Shown here one piece after another: positions 1 through 10,849 of a stretch of 64,000 nucleotides of DNA. A program made the position numbers and the translations under genes. Position 1 is the first letter of the stretch; every line of letters starts with the position of its first letter. The stretch comes from Owenia fusiformis (Eukaryota > Annelida > Polychaeta > Sabellida > Oweniidae): the NCBI GenBank assembly GCA_903813345.2, contig CAIIXF020000003.1, positions 33,410,159-33,474,158 of the forward strand. The letters run 5' to 3'. The notes beneath the pieces are model-generated. The model worked only from the letters and a program-made list of their open reading frames with translations. It had not been told where the DNA came from and did not search any database.

Positions 1-616
1 GCTTTAAATTGTTGTCAATCAGTCAACATTATATAAAGGACCGTGTTTTACAGAATGTTTTCAATAATTGGTTTAAGAGAAAAACATTGTTGAATTCAGT
101 TCACCATATCGATACAAATCCTTTACATGTATGGCGTCCTTGAAATATGAAATTTAAAATTTTAGGAGCCTGTGCAAATTTAGGTAGGTTCACTTCTTTA
201 AATCAAACTGAATGTGAATAGCATATACACGGTGATATAACTTCATCATGTGTGTAAATAAATTATAGATAGGTCTGGTATTTTTAGCTTGGGAATCAAT
301 GCCTATCTCTAGATGTAGTAGCATTGTTATTTCAACCCATATAACTTAAGACCTGCTCAAACCTGGTGGAACTTTCCCATCTTGAAGAAGAGAACAAACG
401 CCCCTGGCCATTCCTCGTCCAATTTGGTCAATCTTTGGAATAAACCCTCGTTCTCGTGCAAATCTGAAATTAAGTGCAGATATTTACAAGTTTTTCCATT
501 AGCTCTTTCGCTTGCATGGTATTTATGATAACGATGTCGATATGCCATCTAGTACAAACTTTACAGCAAACAACACTGAGCATAACACATCAGAGGCGTG
601 GTCAGCAGGAACTAAA
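1..616. other. Gene-free left edge
   Basis: No coding exon, RNA gene or repeat could be supported here. The only open frames are short (about 63 codons on the minus strand near 357-548), with no family resemblance and no flanking splice sites. The stretch simply precedes the repeat cluster that starts near 617. Confidence 0.5.
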
Positions 617-1690
617 AAATGAGCGATGCTAATTTAAAGGAATATTCCTTGCCAGACCCTTTCTCTCTTGATATGGTAGCTATAGTTTCCATATTTAGCA
701 AAACATGGGAAAATGTTTTAATATGGTCAATATTGATCATTTAAAAATCTAGTGCTTATTTCCAGTAAGCTGCCATCTTTTAAGATTTCTTGCAGGAAGT
801 GATGTCATCAACTCTCAACTTCTATAACCTTGCCCATAACAGTATAGGAAAGTAGCACAAAATCACTTCTAGACAAGTGATCATTACTTTCTGTGCAAAA
901 ATATTTTGAGGGCTTGTCAACTTAGAATAAAAGAAGAGATTTTCAGAAGGATTAAATAAGATACGAAGTTGAAAAAGAATATTTAGCTGGTTTTGTAATT
1001 CTTAATAGCTCCTCACCTAATGCTATATGCAAAGTTGAGAGTCGATGACATCACTTCCTGTGTGAAATTTTAAAAGATGGCAGCTTACTGGAATTGAGCA
1101 TCATATTTCTAAGTGATCAAATTTGACCATATCAAAATATTTTTGCGTGTTTTGCTAAACATGGCAAGCATATATATGGTTATAGCTACCATATGAGGAG
1201 AGAGATGGTTTGGCAAGGAATATTCCTTTAAATGAGCGAGGCAAAGAGTTAAATGAACGAGGGAGAGTTAAATGAGCGAGGTAAGGAGTTTGATGAGCGA
1301 GGCAAAGAATTAAATGAGCGAGGCAAAGAGTTAAGAGTTAAATGAGCTAGGCAAAGAGTTAAATGAGCGAGGCAGAGTTAAATGAGTGAGGCAAAGAGTT
1401 AAATGAGCGAGGTAAGGAGTTTGATGAGCTAGGCAAAGAGTTAAATGAGCGATGCTAATTTAAATGAGCGAGGCAAAGAGTTAAATGAGCGAGGCAGAGT
1501 TAAATGAGCGAGGTAAGGAGTTTGATGAGCGAGGCAAAGAATTAAATGAGCGAGGAAAAGAGTTAAATGAGCTAGGCAAAGAGTTAAATGAGCGAGGCAG
1601 AGTTAAATGAGTGAGGCAAAGAGTTAAATGAGCGATTCTAATTTAAATGAGCGAGGCAAAGAGTTAAATGAGCAAGGTAAAGAGTTAAAT
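617..1690. repeat. Minisatellite, ~21-bp unit, split by a MITE
   Basis: Direct tandem repeats of a unit like TTAAATGAGCGAGGCAAAGAG (21 bp), with shorter 16-bp variants (TTAAATGAGCGAGGCAG), run from 1232 to about 1690. One unit remains on the left side at 617-637, before a 590-bp inverted-repeat element (638-1227). A higher-order variant containing GAGCGATGCTAATTTAAATG appears at 1447 and, with one change, near 1630. Confidence 0.9.
638..1227. mobile_element. TTAA-flanked MITE with ~190-bp terminal inverted repeats
   Basis: Begins AGGAATATTCCTTGCCA and ends with its reverse complement. The arms (about 638-830 and 1029-1227) are imperfect inverted repeats over about 190 bp. TTAA sits directly outside each end (634-637 and 1228-1231). 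Joining the flanks gives GCTAATTTAAATGAGCG, a sequence present intact in the surrounding minisatellite, so the insertion is precise. TTAA targeting is typical of piggyBac-type transposases; the element itself has no coding capacity. Confidence 0.88.
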
Positions 1691-1777
1691 TCAATATAGG
1701 TTATAATTTTCACAGGAAATAATATTTAATGAATTCGTTATTAACTTTACAAAGACTTGGATAGCAGTCTCATACGC

Positions 1778-2660
1778 CATATCATAGTACAAGTTAATAA
1801 TGACGATTGGTCATATGATCAATTTTGTTTTTCTTTCCATTGGTTAACAGGGGAATGTCAATTTTCAAAAATCCATCAAATTCATCATCAATTTTCGACC
1901 TATCGTAATTGAGGAAAAAATTGAGAAAATTTGAGGTATTGGAAATAAAGTCAAGTTTTCCATCAATACCATAAGTATTTCCATCGCAGGTTAAGTAAAT
2001 AAAAATTCAAACATAAAGAGGCTTTAACACGTAGTTCAATGGGGGAGCTAAGGTTGCCAAACTTATGGAGGGGAGTGTATGTTATGTTTGCTCATACTGT
2101 ACTCCGGGTAAATTTCGACGCTATAAAATTTCGCGATTTTTCAAAATTGCAATTTCGCGGCTATTTAATTTCGCGGATTTGAGTTGATGACATTTTGCAC
2201 AAGTTGAATTTTTTTCCGATTACCGTGAATCAATGCAGGCTATTCTAGCCCGTTCAGAAAATCTGAATAATATTTGTATTTCCCACGTTTAGGGCATTTA
2301 TTTGAATATTCTTGAATGGCTTTTTCAATTTGTAGGATATCATTGTCGTCAACAGTTCTTGCCTTTGCTGGCCTAATAAGCCAAATTCAAAATGTTTTTA
2401 GGCCTTCGCCCAACAACACTGGAAGAAACGTTTCACACCGAACGAAACATATCAAAAGGCCCGGGTCAAATCCCCGGGGATTTAAGACAATTTTCGCGAC
2501 GATAAATGTTCGCGATTTTACTACATTCGCGAACAAAGCGAAATTAAATCGCACGCGAACATTACCCGGAGTACAGTATTAGATTTAGATTGTTGACATA
2601 CCAAATCATATAAAAGTGGCAACAAAAGGAATGAATTTAGTTATGTTTAGTATATTTTCC
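1778..2660. repeat. Paralogous upstream segment, copy A (matches 8199-8642)
   Basis: From CATATCATAGTACAAGTTAA onward this segment aligns in the same orientation with 8199-8642, interrupted here by the 480-bp insertion at 2097-2576. Copy A also lacks about 33 bp that hold the left terminal repeat of the small MITE present in copy B at 8269. Both copies lie upstream of an SLC22 gene in the same orientation, so the simplest reading is that the segment was copied with the gene. Confidence 0.8.
2097..2576. mobile_element. TA-flanked MITE (CTGTACTCCGGGTAA ends)
   Basis: Starts CTGTACTCCGGGTAA and ends TTACCCGGAGTACAG, a perfect 15-bp inverted repeat with degenerate TTCGCG-rich matches further in. 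TA flanks both sides (2095-2096 and 2577-2578). The paralogous copy at 8199-8642 reads straight through (GCTCAGATTAGATTT), giving a near-perfect empty site. TA duplication is the Tc1/mariner-superfamily signature. No transposase frame is present; an 88-codon open frame inside (2316-2582) is fortuitous. Confidence 0.9.
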
Positions 2661-3373
2661 ATGGATTGTAAAGTCTGTCATCCTGCTATTAAAGTATCAA
2701 CTTATGTTGGTTTTTGTGTTATATATTTGGCAACGGGCAACGGCATTGGAAATTATACAAAATAGTAATGATAGATAAGGAATTTGTTGTCTGGATGTCC
2801 GCCACAAAAACCAACAACTGCATAGTGTCCCAACATGTATGATTTTCTCTGTGTTATGTTACATTTTTTGGGTAATAGGGACTTTCACTTGGTAATGAGG
2901 ATTTGAGCAAGGATGTATTGCCTTAGCATGAGGATATAATCATATTCCTAAGTCATCATAGATATTCATTTAGGTAACGTTTTTGTAACCCTGCACCTTT
3001 TTATGTGTCATACCCAAAACATATTAATATTCTCTTGTTAATCAAAAGAATCTAATTATCAAAGTCAATTTATATCAGACTTGAAATGCAGTTCATTGTG
3101 GTATGCAGTTATGTGGTAAAAAGTAAAAAAAAAGTCAGTACAAACTGTATGTTCATTTTTTGTTGTGAAGTACAACGACATTTAATTTTTCTTGGGGCAG
3201 ATTAGGGACTAGAAGTGTTGATATTCGACAGTAGACTTAGCGAGAGATAAATTTACCCTATATGTAAATATTTGAATTCTGATAATCGGACGATTTTATC
3301 ACTGTCGACCAAAAGGATTACAGGTGTACACATTGAATGGAGTAATATAGTTCTCTTAGTACTAGAATAGAAA
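2661..3373. promoter_or_regulatory. Upstream region of SLC22 copy 1 with paralogue-conserved block
   Basis: No gene is visible. The last ~160 bp (about 3216-3373) resemble the sequences before copies 2 (11731-11884) and 3 (17587-17738). Shared traits are GAGAGAT..., TATGTAAATATTTGAA-like and TTTTATCACT-like strings at similar spacing. This block probably holds the 5' UTR and core promoter of each transporter. No clear TATA box or initiator could be fixed. Confidence 0.5.
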
Positions 3374-3394
3374 ATGAAAGACACCCAAAACGTC

Positions 3395-5077
3395 ATGACA
3401 TTCGACAAAACCTTGTTAAATATTGGAGGATTCGGGAGGTACCAGAAGCTCCTTATTGTGGGATTCATTATGTTTTATTCAGGAAACGTTTGGCAGTTTA
3501 TAAATATCAATTTTCTCGTTGGAGGCATGGATCATTGGTGTAGATTTGATGTTCACAATGGTGTAAATAAAAGTCAACTTAAGGAGCTGATGATTCCAAA
3601 ATATATTAATGAGTTTGGTGAGAAAACCTACAGCAAATGTGAAATGTATGACGTCAATATTACCGAACAGGGTAATCGGGGAGATTTAGGCAAATTGACG
3701 CCGGACAGTAATTGGACGAGAGTACCTTGTAAATATGGTTGGGAATATGACCAAACTGAGTTTTATTCAAACTTAGTAAGTCAATACGGGCTGGTGTGCA
3801 GTCGTACATGGCTACAAACCATTCCAGCAATGTCTTTTGTCCTTGGTTCATGTTTTGGGTTTATCTTAGTTGGATACATGTCTGACAGATGGGGTAGAAA
3901 ATGGACCGCAGTGATAATGCTTATATGCCAAGTAGTGTGTGTAACAGTTGAGGCATTTTCACCATATTTTTGGTTATTCCTTGGATTGCGATTCTTCGTA
4001 GGAGTTTCTATATCGGGAGGATATTCATCAATTTGGATTCTCGTGATAGAAAGTATGCCTCCAAAACATAGGAACCACTGTACATATTACGTTACCCTTG
4101 GGCGTATCCTTGACTTTATTTTGCCGTTAGTTGCGTATTTTGTTCGAAACCACATACACTTACATTTAGTTGGTGTGGGTGTCGCCATACCCGGATTAAT
4201 TTGTGCTTTTGTCCTGCCCGAAAGCCCGAGATGGCTTCTATCCCGCAAACGATATGAAGAATATAATGCAGTTATGCATAGGATCGCTAGGATCAATAAT
4301 GTTGCCAATCCTGAAGGAATAGACGAGAGTCCGACAGCAGAAAACAATAACAATGATGCAGTTAAAAGTGTGTCTGTCCTTAATTTTCTTAGAACGCCAC
4401 GTCTCAGACAACGCACTCTGATTTTGTGGTTTCTTTGGTTCAGCAGGTCATTTATACTGTTTGCATTTATACTAAATATTGGTAAATTAGTTCCTGGTAA
4501 TATATATCTCAATATGGCAATCGTAACAGCTGGGTCTGAGGTACCTACGTTTATAACAATATGGTTTGCTTTATTCAAATCTGGGAGAAGACTGGCAATC
4601 ATGATCTATATTTTGATAAGTGGATTATGTTGTTTAATTATGATACCGCTTATAATGGTGAATATAAAATTGCTCGTGACGATATCTGCTATGATCGCAT
4701 TGTCAACCGTGAAGACTATGTTGCGAATCCTGTTTCTGTATACAGGGGAAATATATCCAACACCAGCCAGGACCATTGGTGTTGGAAGCGCAGCAAGTAT
4801 CAGTCGAATAGCAGCCCTGATGGCAACACAACTTCCTCTTTTAAAACAAATTTGGTTTGGCTTGCCATACGTTTGCCTTTCCACATTTGCTATAATCTCG
4901 AGTGTGTTAGCATATTTCCTCCCCGAAACAAAGAATTGCCATTTGCCAGAGACATTTGAAGAAGCGGAACTATTTGGGACGCCAAACTACAGGAATTCTG
5001 ATTATGAGAATGTTAAAAGAAGTGACTCAATGTATCTTAGCGAGCCATTCATTAATACTGCTACTTTAGAAAAATAG
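3395..5077 (+). CDS. SLC22-type organic cation transporter-like protein, copy 1
   Basis: Single-exon gene for about 560 aa of the major facilitator superfamily, SLC22 type (organic cation/carnitine/anion carriers; substrate not predictable). The start is set at MTFDKTLL because copies 2 and 3 begin there and SLC22 proteins open with a short cytoplasmic leader before GGFGRYQ. An in-frame ATG at 3374 would add seven residues (MKDTQNV). TM1 follows GGFGRYQ. The long, cysteine-bearing extracellular loop contains DHWCRFDV, YSKCEMYDVN and CKYGWEYD. MFS motif A appears as GYMSDRWGRKW after TM2, PESPRWLL marks the central cytoplasmic loop, and GEIYPTPARTIG precedes the last helices. The tail ends EPFINTATLEK. 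SLC22 genes normally have introns, so the intronless form suggests an ancestral retrocopy that was then tandemly amplified. Intact and probably functional. Confidence 0.9.
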   Translation: MTFDKTLLNIGGFGRYQKLLIVGFIMFYSGNVWQFININFLVGGMDHWCRFDVHNGVNKSQLKELMIPKYINEFGEKTYSKCEMYDVNITEQGNRGDLGKLTPDSNWTRVPCKYGWEYDQTEFYSNLVSQYGLVCSRTWLQTIPAMSFVLGSCFGFILVGYMSDRWGRKWTAVIMLICQVVCVTVEAFSPYFWLFLGLRFFVGVSISGGYSSIWILVIESMPPKHRNHCTYYVTLGRILDFILPLVAYFVRNHIHLHLVGVGVAIPGLICAFVLPESPRWLLSRKRYEEYNAVMHRIARINNVANPEGIDESPTAENNNNDAVKSVSVLNFLRTPRLRQRTLILWFLWFSRSFILFAFILNIGKLVPGNIYLNMAIVTAGSEVPTFITIWFALFKSGRRLAIMIYILISGLCCLIMIPLIMVNIKLLVTISAMIALSTVKTMLRILFLYTGEIYPTPARTIGVGSAASISRIAALMATQLPLLKQIWFGLPYVCLSTFAIISSVLAYFLPETKNCHLPETFEEAELFGTPNYRNSDYENVKRSDSMYLSEPFINTATLEK

Positions 5078-5449
5078 CCACTGATACATTTTACTGACCA
5101 TCCTAAAAATTTTGAATTGAGAAATTATGATTCATTTCTAAATGTATTCCTTGGTGATGAAAGCGTTGATTTTCCAACTTTGTAACCGGCAAACTTGGGA
5201 CAGCAGTCTAGACCCCTAAAGCTGACATTATCACCTTTCCAATGGTGTATTGGAACCTTAGGGCAAATAGTGGCATTCTGTGAGTGTTTCATTTCATGGG
5301 ACAACAGAGCTGTAACCAAAAGCTTATAAATTAAGATGTACAAAATATAAACAGAGCAAAGGATACGTAACCATTAGTGTACCAACAGGGAAATTTATTG
5401 AAAAGGGTAAAATGGAATTTCTGAATTATTTTGATATAATATGAATCTT

Positions 5450-5455
5450 AATAAA
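5450..5455 (+). terminator. AATAAA poly(A) signal after SLC22 copy 1
   Basis: A canonical hexamer about 370 bp after the stop codon of the first transporter, followed by A/T-rich DNA. It is the best visible candidate for its mRNA 3' end. Confidence 0.45.
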
Positions 5456-6279
5456 GTATATTTTCAACAAATTACAAAAATAAGTTTTCAAAAGATGGGG
5501 AAAAGTTGTTCTTACAGTGATTCCTAACACATGTCATTTTGACTCTTCGAGTGAGTAATTTTCATAAAATTTTGAATAAAATCCTGAGTTTTGTGGATTC
5601 ACTTGAATTGGCTTGTCAGCATAAAACTAAAATGTTTCAGAACATACTAAGCTTCACTTCAACGATCAGTCATGCATAGACACCCTATTGTGTTCTTGTT
5701 TTTAACAATGAACCTTCTCCAGTCACTGACAGATTGAGGTTCTTCCGCAGGTCAGACCCCCATTTATTTTAACATTATTGTTCAGTATTGCCATTATTAC
5801 ATAATTCAAACATGAAATAAGAAAAGGTCCTGGCTGCGGAAGATACACAATCTTAAAGTATAGCAAAACTGTTAGTTTCAACAAGGAAGCCATTTTGGAT
5901 CTACCAGACATCAAGGCTACAAACAAGTATCAAATAAATGTGTCAATCTGTTTTTGACTTATCAGTCAAGCCTGCCTCTGAAGATGATATTTTGCAGAGG
6001 GACTGAAACTGAATTGATACCCATTTAGCCATTTAAGGGACACTGCTTGTGAGGTACGTAGTTCTCACACAAAGAAACAAATGGGCCAATCTACTTTTTA
6101 TCCATCAGTCATTGCCTGTCCCTGAAGACGATACAGGGTGACCGAAAAAAAGAAGACTGAAAAGATTTTGAATAATTTCTTTAGTGTTGATGATCTATTT
6201 TCCCTTTTCTTGTGAATATAGCTGATTCGATGGAAAATGTTGCAGAAATATCAAATTAGCCAAGATGCCATAGACATTG
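5456..6279. other. Intergenic DNA, nothing recognised
   Basis: No coding exon or clear repeat. A pair of related stretches (about 5945-6010 and 6085-6135, both with a GCCTGNCNCTGAAGANGAT-like core) suggests an old degraded repeat, but its family could not be named. Confidence 0.35.
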
Positions 6280-6598
6280 GAAAAAACGTTTGCGGTAGAG
6301 ACCTATTTTAGGACCAAATCAATAGTATCAGTGCAACAATAGTTCCGGATGCAATTCAAATGTCGTGAGTATCAAAGAAAATGTGTCATCATCAAGTGGG
6401 ATAAAATGTTAAGGACTCATGGGACCCCTGACAGACTCGACAGAAAAGACAAAGATAGTGAAATCCATTTAGGTCGAACTTCAAAAAAGATCGACTGGAT
6501 GCATAACTCAGTTGTGCCATACTCGTTTCCCAGTTTGATTTTCAATCATGAAAACATCATACCTTGGAAATCCAAGATGCAGTGGCGCTACTCAGTTA

Positions 6599-7104
6599 GT
6601 ACCCAACACAAGTTTTTGATAATAACTTTGACCCGTGATTTGAACACTCTATCCTTAACTATTTGTTATTAAATTTAGCACACATAAACTAGAGGAAATT
6701 TCCAACATTGGAAATTTTTTATTAAGCCATACGTTTAATAATGGTTAAATGGCAGTAAGTTCAAAATGCTACACAGTTATCAGTGTTTTACCAAATTGCT
6801 ACATTGTTTGAATGGCTATGACGTTACAGCTGTACAGTACATTTACTTGTATAGAGTTAAGTTCATTAGAGTCTTCTGAGTACAGAAATGAAAGGATTTG
6901 CAAGTGGTGAGGCTAACCCAAGTAAAACATATACTATTCATAAGTACCATAAATACAGGACTGCTTTGAGATGAAATTCAATAAGGTGAAATTTCCAATG
7001 TTGGACATTTCCTCTAGTTTGTGTGTGCTTTTAATAACAAATAGTCAAGGATAGAGTGTTCAAATCAAGGGTCAAAGTTATTATCAAAAACTAGTGTGGG
7101 GTAC
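6599..7104. mobile_element. TA-flanked MITE inside the dead transposase
   Basis: Left end GTACCCAACACAAGTTTTTG and right end CTAGTGTGGGGTAC are inverted. Left arm 6599-6720 is the reverse complement of about 6990-7104 (TTATTATCAAAAACTAGTG..., TCAAGGATAGAGTGTTCAAA...). TA lies outside each end (6597-6598, 7105-7106). Its right half was later duplicated in tandem together with the flank (copy at 7155-7311). Confidence 0.78.
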
Positions 7105-7311
7105 TATAGTATCATCCTAAAGGAGTTTTAGGCAGCCATTGGTTGCCATTGGTTTTCCAATGTTGGACATTTCCTCTAGTTTGTGTGTGCTTTTAATAAC
7201 AAATAGTCAAGGATAGAGTGTTCAAATCAAGGGTCAAAGTTATTATCAAAAACTAGTGTGGGGTACTATAGTATCATCCTAAAGGAGTTTTAGGCAGCCA
7301 TTGGTTGCCAT
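6992..7311. repeat. Tandem duplication, 163-bp period
   Basis: The segment beginning TTCCAATGTTGGACATTTCC at 6992 is repeated almost without change at 7155, through GCAGCCATTGGTTGCCAT. The unit covers the right terminal arm of the 6599-7104 MITE plus about 45 bp of flanking DNA, so the duplication came after insertion. The near identity indicates it is recent. Confidence 0.9.
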
Positions 7312-8198
7312 ATGGGGATTTATTTGAATCCACTTGGTTTCTTTTTGTGGGGCTATTTCAAAGACATTGTGTACAGAAACAATCATTGTAATGAGTTAGA
7401 TAATAGGTTAATCCGGAAGACGTTAGCTGAAATTTGCATTCGCGAATACAAGCTGAGACAATAAGCCTTCCAACTTTTAGCTTCTCCCACTTAGACCTGC
7501 TTATTTTCTCCAAATTAGCTATTTTGCAAAACAATGCGTTACAATAAGATTGGAGAGTCTATCACATGTTATCAACATTTATTCAATGATAATGCCAAAT
7601 AAAGAAACATATGAATAAATATATGATATATTGGAGAGTCAATACTGAATTTTTAACATTTGAGGTTTTGTGTTTTCAATATGTCGCCCTTTTTGTCCTA
7701 CCTTAATGCTGTTTTAATATATCCTCTAGGTTAAATGCCAAGGTTAAAGGTTTTAGGGGTTATTTCATTTCATGATTTGTGTTTTCAGTATGTTGCCCTT
7801 TGTCTTATGGTAATGATGTTTCGATATATCAATTAATGAATGGCCAACATACTGAAAATGGGTGAAGACTAACGTATCCCTAAATAATATTTCGAATGAT
7901 TTACATAGTCGAAGTTAAATGCACTGAATGACCCCCATTGACCTAATTTCATTTTTGATATGTTCATAATTGATAAAAGTAACGATTTCCATGATGTTTT
8001 CAACATTTGTGGGTATCTTTAGATACCTAAGGCAACGGTTTGTTTGAGATAAAGGCAATCTATTCTCTCGAGGTTTGGCTTCGCCAGCCTCATGCCTCGC
8101 TTCGCTATGTACATACATACTTGGAATCATGATTTCGTCATCAACTTTACTTTAACAGCTATTCAGATGACCTATAGTTAGCACTCCCACACGACGAC

Positions 8199-8642
8199 AT
8201 ATCATAGTACAAGTTAATAATGACGATTGGTCATATGATCAATTTTGCTTTTCTTGCACTAAACTGATGTACACTCCCCTCCATAAGTCCATTGTTTAAC
8301 AGGGGAATGTCAATTTTAAAAAATTCATCAAATTTATCATCAATTTTCGACCTATTGTAATTGAGGAAAAAAATTGAGAAAAATTTTGAGGTATTGGAAA
8401 TAAATTCAAGTTACATTTCCATCAATACCATAAGTATTTTCATCGCAGGTTAAGTTGATAAAGATTCAAACATAAAGAGGCTTTAACACTTAGTTCAATG
8501 AGGAGCTAAGGTTGCCAAACTTATGGAGGGGAGTGTACGTTATGTTTGCTCAGATTAGATTTAGATTTTTGACAAACCAGACATTGTTAAAGTGGCAACA
8601 AGAGGAATGAATTTGGTAATATTTAGTATATTTTCTACAGAC
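8199..8642. repeat. Paralogous upstream segment, copy B (matches 1778-2660)
   Basis: Aligns with copy A at about 90% by eye, from CATATCATAGTACAAGTTAA to TTTAGTATATTTTC. It lacks the 480-bp MITE of copy A, so it preserves the empty site, and it retains both ends of a 270-bp MITE (8269-8538). It lies 3.2 kb upstream of SLC22 copy 2. Confidence 0.8.
8269..8538. mobile_element. MITE with CACTCCCCTCCATAAGT ends
   Basis: GTACACTCCCCTCCATAAGT at 8269 is matched by ACTTATGGAGGGGAGTGTAC ending at 8538, a perfect 20-bp inverted repeat. A TA just inside the GTAC at each end could be the target duplication (Tc1/mariner-like). The right end survives in copy A near 2063-2081, but the left end is deleted there. 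Confidence 0.7.
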
Positions 8643-9087
8643 GATTATACATCATAATGTCGATTGAACTCAATAAATTAGTAATCCATCCTTCATCATT
8701 ATCCTCTAGGTACCCATTTTACAATACATAATTACATCATAAAGAAAGTTTTGTTCGTATTCTTGATTAAGCATTTTCATAACTCAGGTTAGATATTTTC
8801 CCATAGATTTATCCTAGACTTTTTCATTATTTGCTGCCGCTTTAATATAAATATTTAAAAAGATAAATGGTAAATAGACTAGATGCGAGAAGAAATAATC
8901 TTAATTTACGTCATTAGATATTAAGAATCTTAAAAAGTGATGTCATATTTGAAATCTACATATGTGAATTTATTATTATTATGTTTATTTTCCCTCCATT
9001 CTTGGAGATAATTAATAATATTTGGTAACAAAAATAGAAAATCATTCAATACATAGTTAATGGACGGATGTCGGCACAAAGTACATT

Positions 9088-9390
9088 GAATACATGACCC
9101 ATCTCTCCACATAAGGAGACGTCTACCCCAAGGTTAACGCTCCTCTTTGTAAAGAGATGAGCCCATATTCAATCATCATCATAACACTTTGTGTCGTATT
9201 TATACATTATATTCGTAAAAGATATAGACATTTCATGAATGTATATAGGCGCCAATTACATTACATGTTTATCTTCGCCTTTAGCTTTACATCTTATGAA
9301 TACATGACCCACCGCTCTACTCAAGGAGACGACTTCCCCAAGGTCGACGCTCCTCTTCGTAGGGAAGCAGGCCCACACTCAACCATTATA
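9088..9390. repeat. Pair of diverged ~90-bp direct repeats
   Basis: GAATACATGACCCA followed by CAAGGAGACG, CCCCAAGGT, ACGCTCCTCTT and GGCCCACACTCAACC-like strings occurs at 9088-9180 and again at 9298-9390, 210 bp apart in the same orientation and about 80% alike. The open frame 9157-9423 spans the interval, but nothing supports it as a gene. Confidence 0.6.
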
Positions 9391-9399
9391 AAAGTGAAA

Positions 9400-10431
9400 G
9401 TACCTCTAGAAATATGGTTTTGAAAATTGTTAATCAACTTTGAAATAACTCTTTTGAAAATGTTACTTCTAGTTCGGGGAGATTCCCCATAGACCCCACG
9501 TTATGAAATCACAAAAAGTGAAATATCTTTTCGAGTATTGGACAGACGACATTTTCTTTAAAGGCCCCATCTTAAGTTTAAACCACTTTGGCTTATATTG
9601 TAGTCTTACCCAATGTTATCAAAGTGTGATATGTGAAACTTTTTTTTGAATTTCAAAAAGTGGTTTTTGATAGACTTTTTGTTCCAAAATTTGTGAATTT
9701 ATTTAAAACCAACTTTTAGAGGTCACTCATATCTTCTAATTAGCCATAATTCATACCAATGCATAGCATTCATCCTCCCATGTTTTTTGCCGAAAAAATT
9801 AAGAAAATCGGTTCATAAATAAGCGAGAAATGAACTTATCAGTGCATGAAAATGGTTCTGAGAAAAATGCATTTCAAAATTTTAGTTCTCATAGAAACCA
9901 ATGGTACAATGATATCTAAAACATAATTTATTCTTCCTTTTAACCTGGTAAGACAATCAACATTGGTTTTTATGAAAGTCTAACATATTTAAGAAAGATT
10001 GACATCGAAAAAAAAAATTTCAATTTTTTTCAAAAAGTTTTTGGTACCTTAGTGACATCACTAATGTTTCAAAATATTTTTGATATGTTAAAACATTGAA
10101 GTGGCCCATTAAATATGGCATTTTATTATTGAAATAGTGTGTCCTCTGTTCAACCTTTGCATTGGTGTTAAAAAGATAATCTTTTTTGAAATGCATTAAG
10201 AAATATTTGATGATTAAGAAATTTCAACTTTTTTTGAAAAATGGCGGGAAATTTGAATATTTGAGAAATGAAATGCTCACAACTTTTTTTCAAAATTTTT
10301 TTTTTGTTCAAAAATCTCTAAAATCACTTTTTAAGTCCTGACAAATAGTAAATGAATGATAAAAAAATATTTTCAAACTTTAGACGGGGACTTTAACTGA
10401 ACATATTCTAATTTGCATAACTATTAGATAC
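9400..10431. other. A/T-rich intergenic DNA, nothing recognised
   Basis: Homopolymer-rich sequence with many T8 and A8 runs (9640-10320). No open frame, RNA gene or convincing repeat was found. Confidence 0.5.
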
Positions 10432-10436
10432 ATAAG

Positions 10437-10844
10437 CACGCGGTACTAACTTCGACCGTTAATTTGAATTTTTGACCTACCGGATGTTTGAAAATCAAGG
10501 ATTGCGAGTCTCATAATGCACCGTTTCTCTTCAAACTTGTTCCATTCAAAGCATAACAAAAATCCCTTTCTGTTGGTACATTATTCTTCTAAACAGAGTC
10601 CCTACTTTCAGCGGCATTTTGGTCCCCAGCTGTAAGGAGGCCTTCTAACAGCTGGGGACCAAAACGCTGCTAGAACGAGGAACTCTTTACAATAAAGTAA
10701 TGCACCGACAGAAAGACAATTTTGTTTTGCTTTAAATGGTATAAGTTTAAAGAAAAACCGTGCAGTATGAGACTCGCAATCCTTGATTTTCAAACATCCG
10801 GTAGGTCAAAAATTCAAATTAACGGTCGAAGTTAGTACCGCGTG
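10437..10844. mobile_element. 408-bp foldback element with 5-bp ATAAG target duplication
   Basis: Starts CACGCGGTACTAACTTCGAC and ends with the exact reverse complement. The first ~78 bp of the arms are essentially perfect inverted repeats. The arms then drift and meet at a second near-perfect hairpin at the centre (TTGGTCCCCAGCTGT / ACAGCTGGGGACCAA). ATAAG flanks both ends (10432-10436, 10845-10849). No coding capacity; it is a non-autonomous DNA transposon of uncertain superfamily. Confidence 0.9.
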
Positions 10845-10849
10845 ATAAG

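Larger units (their letters stand above)
6280..7464 (+). pseudogene. Decayed transposase (HTH/DDE, Tc1/mariner-like) gene
   Basis: Two separated remnants on the plus strand. The N-terminal piece (from 6280) reads VETYFRTKSIVSVQQ, a stop, then FRMQFKCR and later THGTPDRLDRK. This resembles the helix-turn-helix region of invertebrate Tc1/mariner-like transposases (VETYLRTKS...VQ..FR..F). The C-terminal piece near 7315-7464 reads NPLGFFLWGYFKDIVYRN, matching the PDLNPLDFFLWGYLK catalytic-region signature of the same proteins, and ends KLRQ then stop. A stop codon, loss of the middle and insertion of a 506-bp MITE make it non-functional. The longest open frame, 6349-6672, is only part of this relic. 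Confidence 0.72.

Noticed and set aside
2316-2582. 88-codon frame
   Set aside because: Lies almost wholly inside the TA-flanked MITE at 2097-2576; no family resemblance.
4087-4602. Long minus-strand open frame antisense to SLC22 copy 1 (and the equivalents 12256-12855 and 18221-18904 in copies 2 and 3)
   Set aside because: Exact shadow of the transporter coding sequence; it recurs in all three paralogues only because the sense strand is conserved, and shows no independent features.
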